NCBI RefSeq assembly: GCF_039545035.1 | Contig: NZ_BAABRO010000004.1 | Location: forward strand, 310,001-374,000 | DNA: 64,000 nucleotides | DNA from: Novipirellula caenicola | GTDB taxonomy: Bacteria; Planctomycetota; Planctomycetia; Pirellulales; Pirellulaceae | Direction of reading: 5' to 3' | Part shown: positions 37,100 through 46,446 of the stretch, one piece after another | Numbering within the stretch: the first letter of the stretch is position 1 | How the letters are laid out: every line of letters starts with the position of its first letter | Translations under genes and position numbers: made by a program | The notes under the pieces: generated by a model | Database searches by the model: none | Seen by the model: only the letters and a program-made list of their open reading frames with translations | Told to the model about the DNA's origin: nothing

Positions 37100-38122
37100 T
37101 CACCACCCAAGAAGATTCGCGAGTTTTTCGCGGCTAGGTTCCATCACAGTTCCCCGCTCGGTGATGATCGCGGTGATCAAGTCGGCTGGCGTGACGTCAA
37201 AGGCAGGGTTGATCACGTTGGCGGCGTCGGGGACGAGTTTGACGCCGTGAGGGTTGGCGACCTCATCCCGGCCGCGTTGCTCGATCGGGATCAGATCGCC
37301 GCTAGCAAGTGCCGGATCAAACGTGCTGGACGGGGCGGCGACATAAAACGGAACGCGGTGATAGCGAGCGAGTACGGCTAAGGGGTAAGTCCCGATCTTG
37401 TTTGCTGCGTCGCCGTTGGCAGCAATGCGGTCGGCGCCAACGATCACCGCGTCGATCTGACCTGACCGTAGCAGGCTTCCCGACATCGAATCGGTCAACA
37501 CCGTGACTGGCACCCCCGCTTGAGACAATTCCCATGCGGTCAAGCGAGCCCCTTGCAGCAGCGGCCGTGTTTCGTCGGCAAACACCTCGATGGTGTGCCC
37601 GGCGTCATGCAGATGGTAAATCGGGGCGAGCGCCGTCCCCCACATCGACGTCGCCAAACCTCCGGCGTTACAGTGCGTTAGCACACGGTGGCAATCGCCA
37701 AGCAATTCGGCACCGTGACGCCCGATATCACGGCACATTTGACGATCTTCGTCATGAATCGCGGTGGCTTCACGCAGCAAGCGATCAGACAGCGTGTCAT
37801 CGTCATCAACCGAATCGACAATTGCTTTCATACGATCAAGAGCCCAAAACAAATTGACCGCAGTAGGACGGCTTTTGGCAAGATGCTCGATCGCATCAAA
37901 GTAGCTTTGCCGCGAACGCGTCCCGTCGGCTCGACGCGCCAAACAGACCCCATAAGCAGCGGCAATCCCAATCGCGGGAGCTCCGCGAACGACCAATCGC
38001 TGGATCGCATCAAACGTCTGGTCGACGTTCTCGCATCGCAGCGTCACCAACTCGGACGGAAGTCGAGTCTGATCAATCAGATCGAGACATCCGTCGTTAA
38101 ACGCAAGCGTCTGTGTCGTCAT
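37100..38122 (-). CDS. mtnA: S-methyl-5-thioribose-1-phosphate isomerase
   Basis: 340 residues, the usual size. It interconverts 5-methylthioribose-1-phosphate and 5-methylthioribulose-1-phosphate in methionine salvage. Family motifs: VVRGAPAIGIAAAYG (R46, G47, A48), the catalytic Cys C151 in LTHCNAGGLAT, and the catalytic Asp D231 in VIVGADRIAANGDAANKIG. Cytosolic. It lies 36 bases after fusA on the same strand, an unusual place; no other methionine-salvage gene is in the window. Related enzymes act on 5-deoxyribose-1-phosphate, so the physiological substrate is not fixed. Confidence 0.94.
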   Translation of the reverse strand: MTTQTLAFNDGCLDLIDQTRLPSELVTLRCENVDQTFDAIQRLVVRGAPAIGIAAAYGVCLARRADGTRSRQSYFDAIEHLAKSRPTAVNLFWALDRMKAIVDSVDDDDTLSDRLLREATAIHDEDRQMCRDIGRHGAELLGDCHRVLTHCNAGGLATSMWGTALAPIYHLHDAGHTIEVFADETRPLLQGARLTAWELSQAGVPVTVLTDSMSGSLLRSGQIDAVIVGADRIAANGDAANKIGTYPLAVLARYHRVPFYVAAPSSTFDPALASGDLIPIEQRGRDEVANPHGVKLVPDAANVINPAFDVTPADLITAIITERGTVMEPSREKLANLLGW

Positions 38123-38158
38123 CGTAGCGGTCGATCTTCGTTAGAGAGTCGCGATGGT

Positions 38159-40252
38159 TTAGTATTGGAAACTCTCGGCGTCTTCCTTGGGAGCCGGCTG
38201 ATAGCTAAACGGCTCCATACTGCTGCCAGCACGTCCTTGGCTGAGACTTCGCACCGCGCTGGAGTAACCGAACAGTTCCTTGAGCGGCGCGTGAGCCGTG
38301 ATCACGGTCATCGCGCCGCGTGTTTCGGTCGACGCAATGATCGCTCGTCGCTGCAGCAAATCGCCGACGATTTCACCCATGTAATCCTCAGGGGTCGTGA
38401 CTTCGATTCGCATCACGGGTTCAAGCAGCACGGGACCTGCAGCCTGCAGGCCTTTGTCGAATGCATCCCCCGCTGCGATGCGGAACGCGACCTCATCGCT
38501 GCCCTCTTCGTGGACCTCGGCGTCATAAGCTTCGATTTTGACGCCTGACAATGGGAATCCAGCGATCAAACCGCCGCCCTCGGCACGTTGACGCAGTTCT
38601 TCGATGGCCGCAGCGCGAACGTTGCCTTGCAGCGGACATTCCGGCGGCAATCGATCGAACACCAATACCGGCGCCGAACTATCCTCTAACGCCGAGACGC
38701 GGACCTTCAATCGTGCGAACATGTGCGACGCCCCCATTTGGCGATTGCATTGCCCCACCACATCCGATTCGCTGCTGATTGTCTCGCGATAATTCACTCG
38801 AGGCTTATAGAATTTGACGTTCAAGCCAAAATCACGCGTCAAACGATGCTGGATCACTTCCAGATGCAATTCGCCCATTCCGCTGATCAGCGTTTGCCCA
38901 AGCTCTTCGTTTTCCACCGCATGGAACGTGGGGTCTTGGCGGCGGAGCATGTCGAGCGTTTCTTCTAACTTTTTGCGGTCGCCTGTGTTTTCGGGCTCGA
39001 TCGCCATCGACAAAACCGATTCCGCAAACTTGATGCTCGGCAATTCGATCGTTTCTTTCGTGTCACAAACCGTATCGCCCGTGATGGCAAACCGAGGCCC
39101 GATCACACAGCAGATATCGCCGGCGCCCACCGAATCGATTTGCCCATCACGCTCCTTCTTGCTTGCGTGAATCTGCCATAGCTGAGCAATGTTTTCTTTC
39201 TTGTCCCGATTGGGGCACTGCACGCGTGAGTTCTGTTTCAATTCGCCGCTGTAGACGCGGATCCAGTAGTTGTCACCTGTTTTGGCAGGCAAAATCTTGA
39301 ACACCAACCCACAAAACGGCTCCTTCACATCCGGTTTTCGCAACAGGACTTTGTCGGGCTTCTTGGGATCGACGCCTTCGACGGGGGGCCGATCCAGTGG
39401 GCTGGGCAGGTAGTTGCCGACGCCGGTCATCAGCGGCTGAACGCCAATGCCGTGCAGTGCCGAGCCACAGAACACCGGCTGGATCGCTCGATCGATACAA
39501 CCTTGGCGGAGCGTCGCTACGATCATATCGCGTGGCACGGGTTTCTCGTCCATCGCCAACATCATCGCTTCGTCGTTTAGTTCATAAACAACTTCGAGCA
39601 TCTGTTCCCGCCACAGCATCGCTTCGTCGAGCAGTTCTTCGGGAATGTCGGTCTCTTTGACCGTTTTGCCTTCGGTTTCAGGATCGAATTCGAGCAGCTT
39701 CAGATCGACCAAATCAATCACGCCACGGAACGGATCGCTGGTGTGCGGTGGGCCTTGGCCAACGGGCAACTCGACGGCCACCGGACGACCGCCAAGTCGC
39801 GGACCAATGTCATTGTAGACCGCTTCAAAATTGGCTCCTTCGCGATCCATCTTGTTGATAAAGACAATTCGCGGGACGCCGTATTTATCGGCTTGTCGCC
39901 ACACGGTTTCGCTTTGCGCTTCGACCCCTTCGCGTGCCGAGAACACGGTGACCGCACCGTCGAGAACACGCAGACAGCGTTCGACTTCGGCGGTAAAGTC
40001 GACGTGCCCGGGGGTGTCGAGCAAGTTGATGGAATACTGATTCCAGTTGTATTTCACACACGCACTGAAAATCGTGATCCCACGTTCTTGTTCTTCGGGA
40101 TCGTCATCGGTGTCGGTGGTTCCATGATCAACCCGGCCGACTCGATGCTTCGCGCCGCTGAGATACAGCATGCGTTCGGTCACGGTCGTTTTGCCCGCAT
40201 CAATATGCGCGATGATGCCGATGTTGCGAATTTTGGATATGTCGAGAGCCAT
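38159..40252 (-). CDS. fusA: Elongation factor G
   Basis: 697 residues, typical length. GTPase motifs: P-loop AHIDAGKTT (16-24), switch II DTPGHVDF, NKMD. Domains II-V follow (GLVFKILPAKTGDNYWIRVY; GMGELHLEVIQHRL; EPVMRIEVTTPEDYMGEIVG). Switch I reads TDDDPEEQERGITI, with Asp-Pro where classical EF-G has a hydrophobic stretch, suggesting one of the paralogous EF-G types found in planctomycetes and spirochaetes rather than standard E. coli-like EF-G. It follows rpsG in a str-type order but tuf is absent. An intrinsic terminator precedes it. Confidence 0.96.
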   Translation of the reverse strand: MALDISKIRNIGIIAHIDAGKTTVTERMLYLSGAKHRVGRVDHGTTDTDDDPEEQERGITIFSACVKYNWNQYSINLLDTPGHVDFTAEVERCLRVLDGAVTVFSAREGVEAQSETVWRQADKYGVPRIVFINKMDREGANFEAVYNDIGPRLGGRPVAVELPVGQGPPHTSDPFRGVIDLVDLKLLEFDPETEGKTVKETDIPEELLDEAMLWREQMLEVVYELNDEAMMLAMDEKPVPRDMIVATLRQGCIDRAIQPVFCGSALHGIGVQPLMTGVGNYLPSPLDRPPVEGVDPKKPDKVLLRKPDVKEPFCGLVFKILPAKTGDNYWIRVYSGELKQNSRVQCPNRDKKENIAQLWQIHASKKERDGQIDSVGAGDICCVIGPRFAITGDTVCDTKETIELPSIKFAESVLSMAIEPENTGDRKKLEETLDMLRRQDPTFHAVENEELGQTLISGMGELHLEVIQHRLTRDFGLNVKFYKPRVNYRETISSESDVVGQCNRQMGASHMFARLKVRVSALEDSSAPVLVFDRLPPECPLQGNVRAAAIEELRQRAEGGGLIAGFPLSGVKIEAYDAEVHEEGSDEVAFRIAAGDAFDKGLQAAGPVLLEPVMRIEVTTPEDYMGEIVGDLLQRRAIIASTETRGAMTVITAHAPLKELFGYSSAVRSLSQGRAGSSMEPFSYQPAPKEDAESFQY

Positions 40253-40376
40253 CAGTCTCGTGGGGTGTTGCTAGGAAGAAGGGAAACCGGTTCGAGCTCG
40301 ACGTGTTCATAGAATCGAGGTTCGCCGATGCGTCAGGTCCGTCTATTTTGATTTTGCAAAGCCTACACTAGCGCAT

Positions 40377-40420
40377 GAAAAACCGCGACACGGTGTAAGG
40401 CACACCGGATCGCGGTCCAT
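40377..40420 (-). terminator. Terminator or attenuator between rpsG and fusA
   Basis: Minus strand: ACCGCGA-tc-CGGTG, 7-base loop, CACCG-tg-TCGCGGT, then T5. A 12-bp interrupted stem with a 2x2 internal loop and T tract, 22 bases after the rpsG stop and 125 bases before fusA. It should split or attenuate the str operon. Confidence 0.8.
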
Positions 40421-40441
40421 GAATTTCGTGGTGCGAATGCA

Positions 40442-40912
40442 CTACCAAGCGAAGTGGGCAAATGCCTTGTTCGCGTCCGCCATGCGGTGCGTGTTTTCAC
40501 GCTTGGTGTAAGCAACGCCTTCTTTCTTGTACGCCGCCAAAACTTCGTCAGCAAGTTTCAAGTGCATTGGGCGACCTTTCTTGTCGCGAACCGCAGCTAG
40601 CAACCAACGAATCGCCAAACTTTGTTGACGGCTACGGTTCACTTGCATCGGCACCTGGTAACTCGCCCCACCGACTCGCTTGCTGCGAACTTCGATGTAG
40701 GGTTTGATGTTTTCCAAAGCGGTTTCGAAGATTTCGATGGGCTCGGCGTCCGTGTTACGCTTGCCTACTTCTTCGAGTGCGTCATAGAAAACTCGCTGTG
40801 CTGTGGTCTTTTTACCATCAAGCATCAAGCAATTGATGAACTTGCCCGCAAGCATCGATCCGTGCTTCGGGTCACCTTTAAGCGAGGTGCGGCTAGCTGT
40901 GATACGTCCCAT
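40442..40912 (-). CDS. rpsG: 30S ribosomal protein S7
   Basis: 156 residues, the usual length. Start at the ATG 40912 ([20 protein letters not shown]), upstream frame ignored. Family core [31 protein letters not shown] (16S 3' domain binding) and the C-terminal [19 protein letters not shown] are intact. Primary binder of the small subunit head. It is second in the minus-strand rpsL-rpsG-fusA order. Confidence 0.97.
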   Translation of the reverse strand: MGRITASRTSLKGDPKHGSMLAGKFINCLMLDGKKTTAQRVFYDALEEVGKRNTDAEPIEIFETALENIKPYIEVRSKRVGGASYQVPMQVNRSRQQSLAIRWLLAAVRDKKGRPMHLKLADEVLAAYKKEGVAYTKRENTHRMADANKAFAHFAW

Positions 40913-41037
40913 GTTTGGTTTCGGTAAGTCGGTTGGGAATCGCGGCCGACAACAACGATCGGCTGGCAAATCCGTGAAATGGATCTAAACGGTAAAATGC
41001 TCGAAGCGAGAGGGGGTTGCAGATTCAGATCCGCAAA

Positions 41038-41403
41038 CTATTTCTTCGCACCGTAACGGCTTCGAGATTGCTTGCGGCCATCAACGCCCAATGCGTCACG
41101 CGATCCGCGGACCACTTGGTAACGAACACCCGGCAAGTCACGAACACGTCCACCACGTACCAAGACGATCGAGTGTTCTTGAAGGTTGTGACCTTCACCA
41201 GGAATATAGACGGTGACTTCTTTGCCGTTGCTCAAACGCACACGAGTGATCTTCCGAAGAGCCGAGTTCGGCTTCTTAGGGGTCATCGTACGGACCTGCA
41301 AACAAACGCCCTGCTTTTGTGGGCACTTTTCGAGCACAGGCGACTTGCTTTGGCTTTTCTTCAGCTTACGTCGCTTGCGGACGAGTTGATTGATGGTTGG
41401 CAT
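41038..41403 (-). CDS. rpsL: 30S ribosomal protein S12
   Basis: 121 residues from the ATG at 41403 ([20 protein letters not shown]). The decoding-centre loop [10 protein letters not shown] keeps K43 and K44. The second loop reads [14 protein letters not shown], placing Arg at position 88, where E. coli and M. tuberculosis have Lys and where K88R gives streptomycin resistance. Gene numbering matches E. coli without gaps through residue 100. First gene of the str-type operon, with its own promoter upstream. Confidence 0.97.
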   Translation of the reverse strand: MPTINQLVRKRRKLKKSQSKSPVLEKCPQKQGVCLQVRTMTPKKPNSALRKITRVRLSNGKEVTVYIPGEGHNLQEHSIVLVRGGRVRDLPGVRYQVVRGSRDALGVDGRKQSRSRYGAKK

Positions 41404-41456
41404 AGAAAGTAATTGTGGATCTTTTCCGTCGGGCCTTAATTCATAACGAACGAGCA

Positions 41457-41484
41457 AGTATCCGTTTTGCACGAAACCTGTCAA
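41457..41484 (-). promoter_or_regulatory. Candidate promoter of the rpsL operon
   Basis: On the minus strand a consensus -35 TTGACA (41479-41484) is followed after 16 bases by GATACT (41457-41462), four of six matches to TATAAT. It is 54 bases upstream of the rpsL ATG. Confidence 0.6.
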
Positions 41485-41743
41485 TAGCTACTCGGCGTTT
41501 GAAACACAGGAAATTTAGCTTGGAACGAAAAATGCCCTCTTAACTTTACTTCGCACGCGTCCTACCCCCGCGGACAGACCACAGGATCCACGGTTTTATG
41601 CGAAACGTGAACAGCTGTTCCGCTGTATAGAATAGCAACTAGCCCCTCTGCGTTTTTTCGCTAGATTACCTATATCTCCACGGAGGGGAGTGATCTCGAA
41701 TGGCGACCGACCCTGAAATTCCCCCAAATGTGAGATAAATACG
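41485..41743. other. Divergent spacer, nothing else recognised
   Basis: The spacer between rpsL and the Pro-rich exported gene is about 340 bases in all. Apart from the rpsL promoter it shows only CGGAGGGGAG at 41682-41691, too far (over 50 bases) from the ATG at 41744 to be its ribosome site. Confidence 0.35.
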
Positions 41744-42889
41744 ATGATGGCTTCAAACCCTGGCTGCCTGCCAAAGCGACTTGGCCTTCCCAAACGACTT
41801 TGCTCGCCCCGCTGCGCCGCGATGATCGCCGCTGCATTGATGTTCGCGCTCGTTACTGAGCAATCGGCCGAAGCCCAATTGATCCAAATTGGTCGCAGCT
41901 TTGGTGGTGGCGTCCGTGTCCGAGTCCCGTTTGTCTCGGTCGACGTTGCTCCATGGGGGGGAGGCACCCGCGTTCGCGCGCCGCTGACCTCCGTCAACAC
42001 CGGTATCTATTCGGGTTCGCGCTACTACAGCCGCTATCCCGCGCCGATCTACCCCAGTTATGCCTACCCGCCCGCTTCGCCCTACGATTACAGCGTGCCG
42101 AGCTATCCCCCACGCGTCTATTCGGCTCCAAGCTATCCAAGCACACCGCCAATGGTCGGTGGCAGTTCGGTCTATGGTGACAGCTCGGTCTACGGCACTC
42201 CGCTACCAACGGCCCCGATCCAAAATAATCCGATCGCCGGTCCATCCTCGGATCGCTATGGAAGTTCAATCATCGCTTCGGCAACGCCATCGCCACTGCT
42301 CGGTGACGGCCCGGTTTCGGCAACATCGCCATCGCGGAACCCAGCCGATTTGAGCCCAACTGCGCCCGGCCCCCAAACCTTCAGCCCAGCGGAACGTGCC
42401 GCAGCCGGGACCGCATCGGATGATTTGCTTCGTCGCGCTGCGATGCAATTGCAAGCCAGTCTGGCCCGACGAGGGGGTGACAGCGATATTTGGATCGACT
42501 ACCTGGGGCCCGCAGCGATTGTTCGCCAGATTGATTCTGGCGAATGGTCCAATGAAATGGCCGAGTCGCGGCTTCGCAACTACCAGGGCGTGACGTTTAA
42601 CCCCGAACTTCGCTGGTTGACCGCATTGCCTGGGTTCAACGAGACGCGTCGCCAATTGGAATTTCACGTGGCCACTGCGGGTGCGAGTGCGAGTGCAAAC
42701 GAGCCCTCACGCCAGCCCGAGGCCGCCGCGGAGCCTCGCAAGCCAGCCGACAACACGCTCGAATCGACCGAAATGTTGCCTCCCCCCAAGCCCAAACCCG
42801 ATGCAGCTCCCAGTGGAGCGAAATCCGGCCAACCCACTCCAGCGGTGCCGATCGCCGAGCCTGATGCGAAGACCTCCGTTGGCATCTAG
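41744..42889 (+). CDS. Exported Pro/Ser/Tyr-rich protein
   Basis: 381 residues. The N-terminus has a long signal peptide (basic to residue ~24, then AAMIAAALMFALVTEQSAEA). Then come a short conserved segment (IQIGRSFGGGVRVRVPFVSV and RVRAPLTSVN), a low-complexity Tyr/Pro/Ser stretch (~85-210), a compact helical domain (~230-310: DLLRRAAMQLQASLARRG, WIDYLGPAAIVRQID, NYQGVTFNPELRWL) and a Pro-rich tail. The domain is probably a small planctomycete-specific fold; I do not recognise it by name. It may belong to the cell envelope. Confidence 0.75.
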   Translation: MMASNPGCLPKRLGLPKRLCSPRCAAMIAAALMFALVTEQSAEAQLIQIGRSFGGGVRVRVPFVSVDVAPWGGGTRVRAPLTSVNTGIYSGSRYYSRYPAPIYPSYAYPPASPYDYSVPSYPPRVYSAPSYPSTPPMVGGSSVYGDSSVYGTPLPTAPIQNNPIAGPSSDRYGSSIIASATPSPLLGDGPVSATSPSRNPADLSPTAPGPQTFSPAERAAAGTASDDLLRRAAMQLQASLARRGGDSDIWIDYLGPAAIVRQIDSGEWSNEMAESRLRNYQGVTFNPELRWLTALPGFNETRRQLEFHVATAGASASANEPSRQPEAAAEPRKPADNTLESTEMLPPPKPKPDAAPSGAKSGQPTPAVPIAEPDAKTSVGI

Positions 42890-42989
42890 TGCTCGATTAT
42901 TTAGTGCTCAATTGCAGCCCGGTTGCGACGAGTAGAACGTTCGAAAATTACCGGACGGCTCACGCCGCTCCGCTATAAAAACCACCCGT

Positions 42990-43499
42990 TTAGTGTGGGT
43001 GGCGCGGACGCAATTGGCAGAAGAACGCTTTTTTCTGGTCGGGCAGCGAGTAATCGAAGCCGCAGTTTTTGAAGAATTCTTCGGAGGAACTGATAGCCAT
43101 CACCTCCATCACCCCGAGCTCGCGGGCGCGTTGGACACAGTGATCGACTAACATTCGGCCAACCCCGATGTTTCGGTACTCGTGGTGCACCGCCAAACTG
43201 AGCAGTTCGGCCAGCTTGGCACTGTAGATTTCCACGGCGGCAAAGCCGAGGCATTTTTCTTTGCCGTCATCGGTCCGCACCGCCATAAATCCATGCCGAG
43301 TCAACTCGATCACTTCGGCTTCGGTACGGGCCAACAATAAACGCTGGGCCACGTACGGCCGAAGCAGCGCGTGAATCGCTTCGGCGTCGCTTGGCATCGC
43401 TTTGCGAATCGTCACCCCCGCCAACAGCGAAGGGGGCTCGTTGTCGGGGTTCTCCGACGATGAAGGGGTATTTTGCGAAGAATCCTGCGTCACGATCAC
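42990..43499 (-). CDS. GNAT-family N-acetyltransferase (ArgA-like)
   Basis: 169 residues, GTG start. The acetyl-CoA pyrophosphate-binding loop is visible (SLAVHHEYRNIGVGRMLVDH). The opening VTIRKAMPSDAEAIHALLRP and the stretch CVQRARELGVMEVMAIS resemble the acetyltransferase half of N-acetylglutamate synthases, but no amino-acid kinase half is present, so an arginine-pathway role is only possible. A disordered Ser/Asn-rich leader of ~28 residues precedes the domain. It lies 18 bases after aroDE on the same strand. Confidence 0.85.
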   Translation of the reverse strand: MIVTQDSSQNTPSSSENPDNEPPSLLAGVTIRKAMPSDAEAIHALLRPYVAQRLLLARTEAEVIELTRHGFMAVRTDDGKEKCLGFAAVEIYSAKLAELLSLAVHHEYRNIGVGRMLVDHCVQRARELGVMEVMAISSSEEFFKNCGFDYSLPDQKKAFFCQLRPRHPH

Positions 43500-43517
43500 T
43501 CCTAATGCCGCGAATGC

Positions 43518-45008
43518 CTAATTTAATTGAACGGGGTTGGTCGCCTGTTTGATGGTATCTCGCATCAACTGCGAAGGAGCATCACGTCCGGTAAACAATT
43601 TGTACTGGTACGCTGCTTGGCGAACAAACATATCGACCCCGGTGATGATGCGGCAGCCGTGCTTTTTCGCATGCTTGATCAACAGCGTGCTTTCGGGATT
43701 GTAGACCGTATCAAAGACGACCATGAATTGATTCAGTGCCGACGCGTTGTAGGGACTGCTATCGACATCGGGATGCATTCCAATCGGCGTTCCATTGACC
43801 AACAGGTTGACCTTTTGTGAATGCCGGTCTTCCCATTCGACCACACGGCAGCCGATTTCGGTGGCCAACAGGTTGGATCGCTCGAAGGTTCGCGAAGCGA
43901 TCGTGATTTCGGCTCCCCGTTGTCGCAATCCCCACGCGATGGCTCGCGACACCCCGCCGGCGCCCAGAATCATGACGGACATCCCCTGCATCGGTTTGTC
44001 GACATCCTTTCTCAGCGTCAGCACCTGCTCGATGCAATCCATCGCCGCCCGGTAATCGGTGTTGTAGCCGAGATTGTCTTTGCCCTGGAAAATCACGGTA
44101 TTGACCGCTCCGATTCCATTCGCACTCGCTTCAGCTTGCGTGCAGTATTCGAGCGTCCGCTCCTTGTGAGGGATGGTGACGCTAATTCCGCTGACCCCGA
44201 GATTACGCGCATTCTGAAGAAAAATGTGCAGATCGTCGGCCGGCACACGGAACGGCAAATAGCGTGCATTGAGCCCCTGGTCGTAAAACGCGGTGTTGTG
44301 AATCAGCGGACTGTAGCTGTGGGCCACCGGATCGGCGACGACCCCGAACAACTCGGTCTCTTCGTTGATCTCTTTGTAGCGGTACAGCGTGTTCATTTCT
44401 TTCCAATTGAGCTGTCCCGGCGCCAACTTCTTGTCCGCGCTGTAGGTGGCATAGGTGAACGGCGACCCAACGCGTTCGCCTAGAATTCGGGTCACCATCC
44501 CGATTTCGCCCATGCAAATTCCGATTGTCGGACGTTTGGCGTTTTTGACCATATTCAGCATACGGATGTTGTCCGAGAAGCTGGTGGCCATCGAGGCAAT
44601 TTTGACGATATCAGCGTCCTCGTCCGCCATCGCGGCAGCGAGACTTTCGAGATCGTCGGGGGTTTCAGCAAAATCGTGGTAGCTGATGATCCGTTTTGTA
44701 TCGCCGTAGCGAGGGATTTGCGAAGCAATGTCAGCCTCGATATCGACGTATTCGACCCCCGCAGCAATGGCACTTCGGAGCACCATTAATCGTTCCTGCT
44801 CGCTACGCATCCAACGTCCACCGTCCTCGCGGCGACGACATGTGATCACCACAGGACCGGGGCGTTCATCAATCAAACGCTTCAAGTTGACCGCACGCCC
44901 GATGAAATCCAGCCGCAGCTCGACTAATTCAGCGCCTTGTTCGACGAGAAACTGATGTTCAGCAATCATCCGCTTGTGGCGGGCACGACCGAGGCTAACA
45001 CAAATCAT
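43518..45008 (-). CDS. aroDE: Bifunctional 3-dehydroquinate dehydratase / shikimate dehydrogenase
   Basis: 496 residues from the ATG at 45008. Residues 1-215: type I dehydroquinase with substrate Arg region (VELRLDF), catalytic H111 (ISYHDF) and Schiff-base K136 (DIVKIASMA). Residues ~218-496: shikimate dehydrogenase with AHSYSPLIHNTAF, catalytic K282 (VTIPHKE), D318 (NTDYRAAM) and NADP loop GAGGVSRAIAWGL. It carries out two successive steps of the shikimate pathway, as in plants and chlamydiae. The GNAT gene follows. The start region GAAGTTAGAAAAAAC has no clear Shine-Dalgarno. Confidence 0.95.
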   Translation of the reverse strand: MICVSLGRARHKRMIAEHQFLVEQGAELVELRLDFIGRAVNLKRLIDERPGPVVITCRRREDGGRWMRSEQERLMVLRSAIAAGVEYVDIEADIASQIPRYGDTKRIISYHDFAETPDDLESLAAAMADEDADIVKIASMATSFSDNIRMLNMVKNAKRPTIGICMGEIGMVTRILGERVGSPFTYATYSADKKLAPGQLNWKEMNTLYRYKEINEETELFGVVADPVAHSYSPLIHNTAFYDQGLNARYLPFRVPADDLHIFLQNARNLGVSGISVTIPHKERTLEYCTQAEASANGIGAVNTVIFQGKDNLGYNTDYRAAMDCIEQVLTLRKDVDKPMQGMSVMILGAGGVSRAIAWGLRQRGAEITIASRTFERSNLLATEIGCRVVEWEDRHSQKVNLLVNGTPIGMHPDVDSSPYNASALNQFMVVFDTVYNPESTLLIKHAKKHGCRIITGVDMFVRQAAYQYKLFTGRDAPSQLMRDTIKQATNPVQLN

Positions 45009-45045
45009 GAAGTTAGAAAAAACATCGAGGAAAAACGGTCCTGCA

Positions 45046-45073
45046 TTCGCAGGGTGAAGCAAGCACGTATAAT
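45046..45073 (+). promoter_or_regulatory. Candidate promoter with perfect -10 TATAAT
   Basis: TATAAT at 45068-45073 with TTCGCA (45046-45051, four of six to TTGACA) 16 bases upstream, 58 bases before the beta-propeller start at 45131 and divergent from aroDE. Confidence 0.55.
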
Positions 45074-45130
45074 CGCTGGAATCGCCGATTTTGACTACCG
45101 GCTATCGCAAAGACTCGAGAATAAGCTGCA

Positions 45131-46351
45131 ATGTTAAAGATACACGCGTTTTTTAAGGCCGGCTGTGTCAAATTTGCCGTCGTTTTGATTTCCATTTCCG
45201 CTGTCACCGCATTCGCTGCGACCGGGAACGCCTCGGACGAATCGGCTCGCAATTCGATTTCGGGCCAATCCGTTTCAGGTCAAACCGCGTCGGATCCATC
45301 GCTTTCGAACTGGGCGTTGGCCCGTGGAAACCCCGAATCGACCGGGGCTACTGACCAAGTCGTTCCCAAGGATTTGGCTGTGAAATGGGAATACAAGGCG
45401 GACGAAGCGATCGAATCTGCGTTGGTCGTCGCCGATAATTTGGTGTTTGCAGCCGACGTGATGGGAAAACTTTACGCGATCTCGCGGTCCGATGGCAACG
45501 AAGTGTGGACGCACAACTATGACACCGGGTTCACCGCCGCGCCGGCGTTTCACAACGGTCACTTGGCGATCGGCGATGTCGAAGGCAATTTCTATTTTCT
45601 CGACGCAAAGACGGGCGAACTGCGGTGGCAGGCCGAAACCAATGGCGAGATTGATGGCTCGGCGGCATTTTTTGGTGACAACGTGCTCGTCGCCAGCCAG
45701 GATGGAAAATTGTACTGTTTTGCCGTCAACGACGGCTCGTCGGTGTGGACCTACCAAACCGATGACCAAATTCGCTGTAGCCCCACGGTTGCCGGCGATC
45801 GCACGTTTCTTGGTGGATGCGATGGCCAACTGCACGTCGTTGATTTGAACACAGGCAAAGCGATTGGCGACACCATCCCGCTCGGGGGTCCTACCGGCAG
45901 CACCCCCGCGGTCCAAGGCGACAGCGTCTACTTGCCGATCATGGACGGAGCGGTTTTGGCATTGGACTGGAAAAATCAGAAAGAAAAGTGGCGTTACATC
46001 GACGAAGATCGCCCACAAGAATACCGCGGCAGCGCGGCGGTCGCTGGCGATCAAGTGATCGTCAGCAGCCAAAACAAGCAGGTCGATTCGATTTCGATGA
46101 AGACCGGAAAACGCTTGTGGCGTTATACTCTGCGTCGTCGTGCCGATGCATCGCCAGTGATTTCCGCCGACGATGTTTGGATCGCGTCGACCGATGGACG
46201 GCTGATTCGATTGTCACTTAACGACGGCAGCGAACGCTGGAAATATGAAATTCGCGGCTCGTTTATCGCGCCACCTGCCATCGCCGGTGGCGAAGTATTT
46301 GTGGCCGACGATAATGGGGTCATACGATGCTTTGCCAAACCCACGACCTGA
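45131..46351 (+). CDS. Secreted PQQ-like beta-propeller protein (BamB-like)
   Basis: 406 residues. Signal peptide (MLKIHAFFKAGCVKFAVVLI..FAATGNAS). Blades repeat the WxxxxxA-type outer strand pattern of BamB/PQQ propellers: LAVKWEYKADEAIESALVVA, GKLYAISRSDGNEVWTH, GNFYFLDAKTGELRWQAETN, GKLYCFAVNDGSSVWTYQ, GAVLALDWKNQKEKWRY, GKRLWRYTLRRRADASPVIS. Such proteins scaffold or bind PQQ; no enzymatic residues stand out. It is the third of the window's short propellers, with a strong -10 in front. The radical SAM gene follows 95 bases later. Confidence 0.88.
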   Translation: MLKIHAFFKAGCVKFAVVLISISAVTAFAATGNASDESARNSISGQSVSGQTASDPSLSNWALARGNPESTGATDQVVPKDLAVKWEYKADEAIESALVVADNLVFAADVMGKLYAISRSDGNEVWTHNYDTGFTAAPAFHNGHLAIGDVEGNFYFLDAKTGELRWQAETNGEIDGSAAFFGDNVLVASQDGKLYCFAVNDGSSVWTYQTDDQIRCSPTVAGDRTFLGGCDGQLHVVDLNTGKAIGDTIPLGGPTGSTPAVQGDSVYLPIMDGAVLALDWKNQKEKWRYIDEDRPQEYRGSAAVAGDQVIVSSQNKQVDSISMKTGKRLWRYTLRRRADASPVISADDVWIASTDGRLIRLSLNDGSERWKYEIRGSFIAPPAIAGGEVFVADDNGVIRCFAKPTT

Positions 46352-46446
46352 TCCCTTGGGTATCCTCCACGTGAGATCCCCTACGTGACTTGCAACAAGT
46401 CGTCCCGCTTGAATCCATTCCCTCCTACAGCCCAAAGCCATTCCAC

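Noticed and set aside
42990-43499. Assigning the GNAT gene as argA
   Set aside because: No amino-acid kinase domain and no arginine genes nearby; similarity limited to the acetyltransferase fold.
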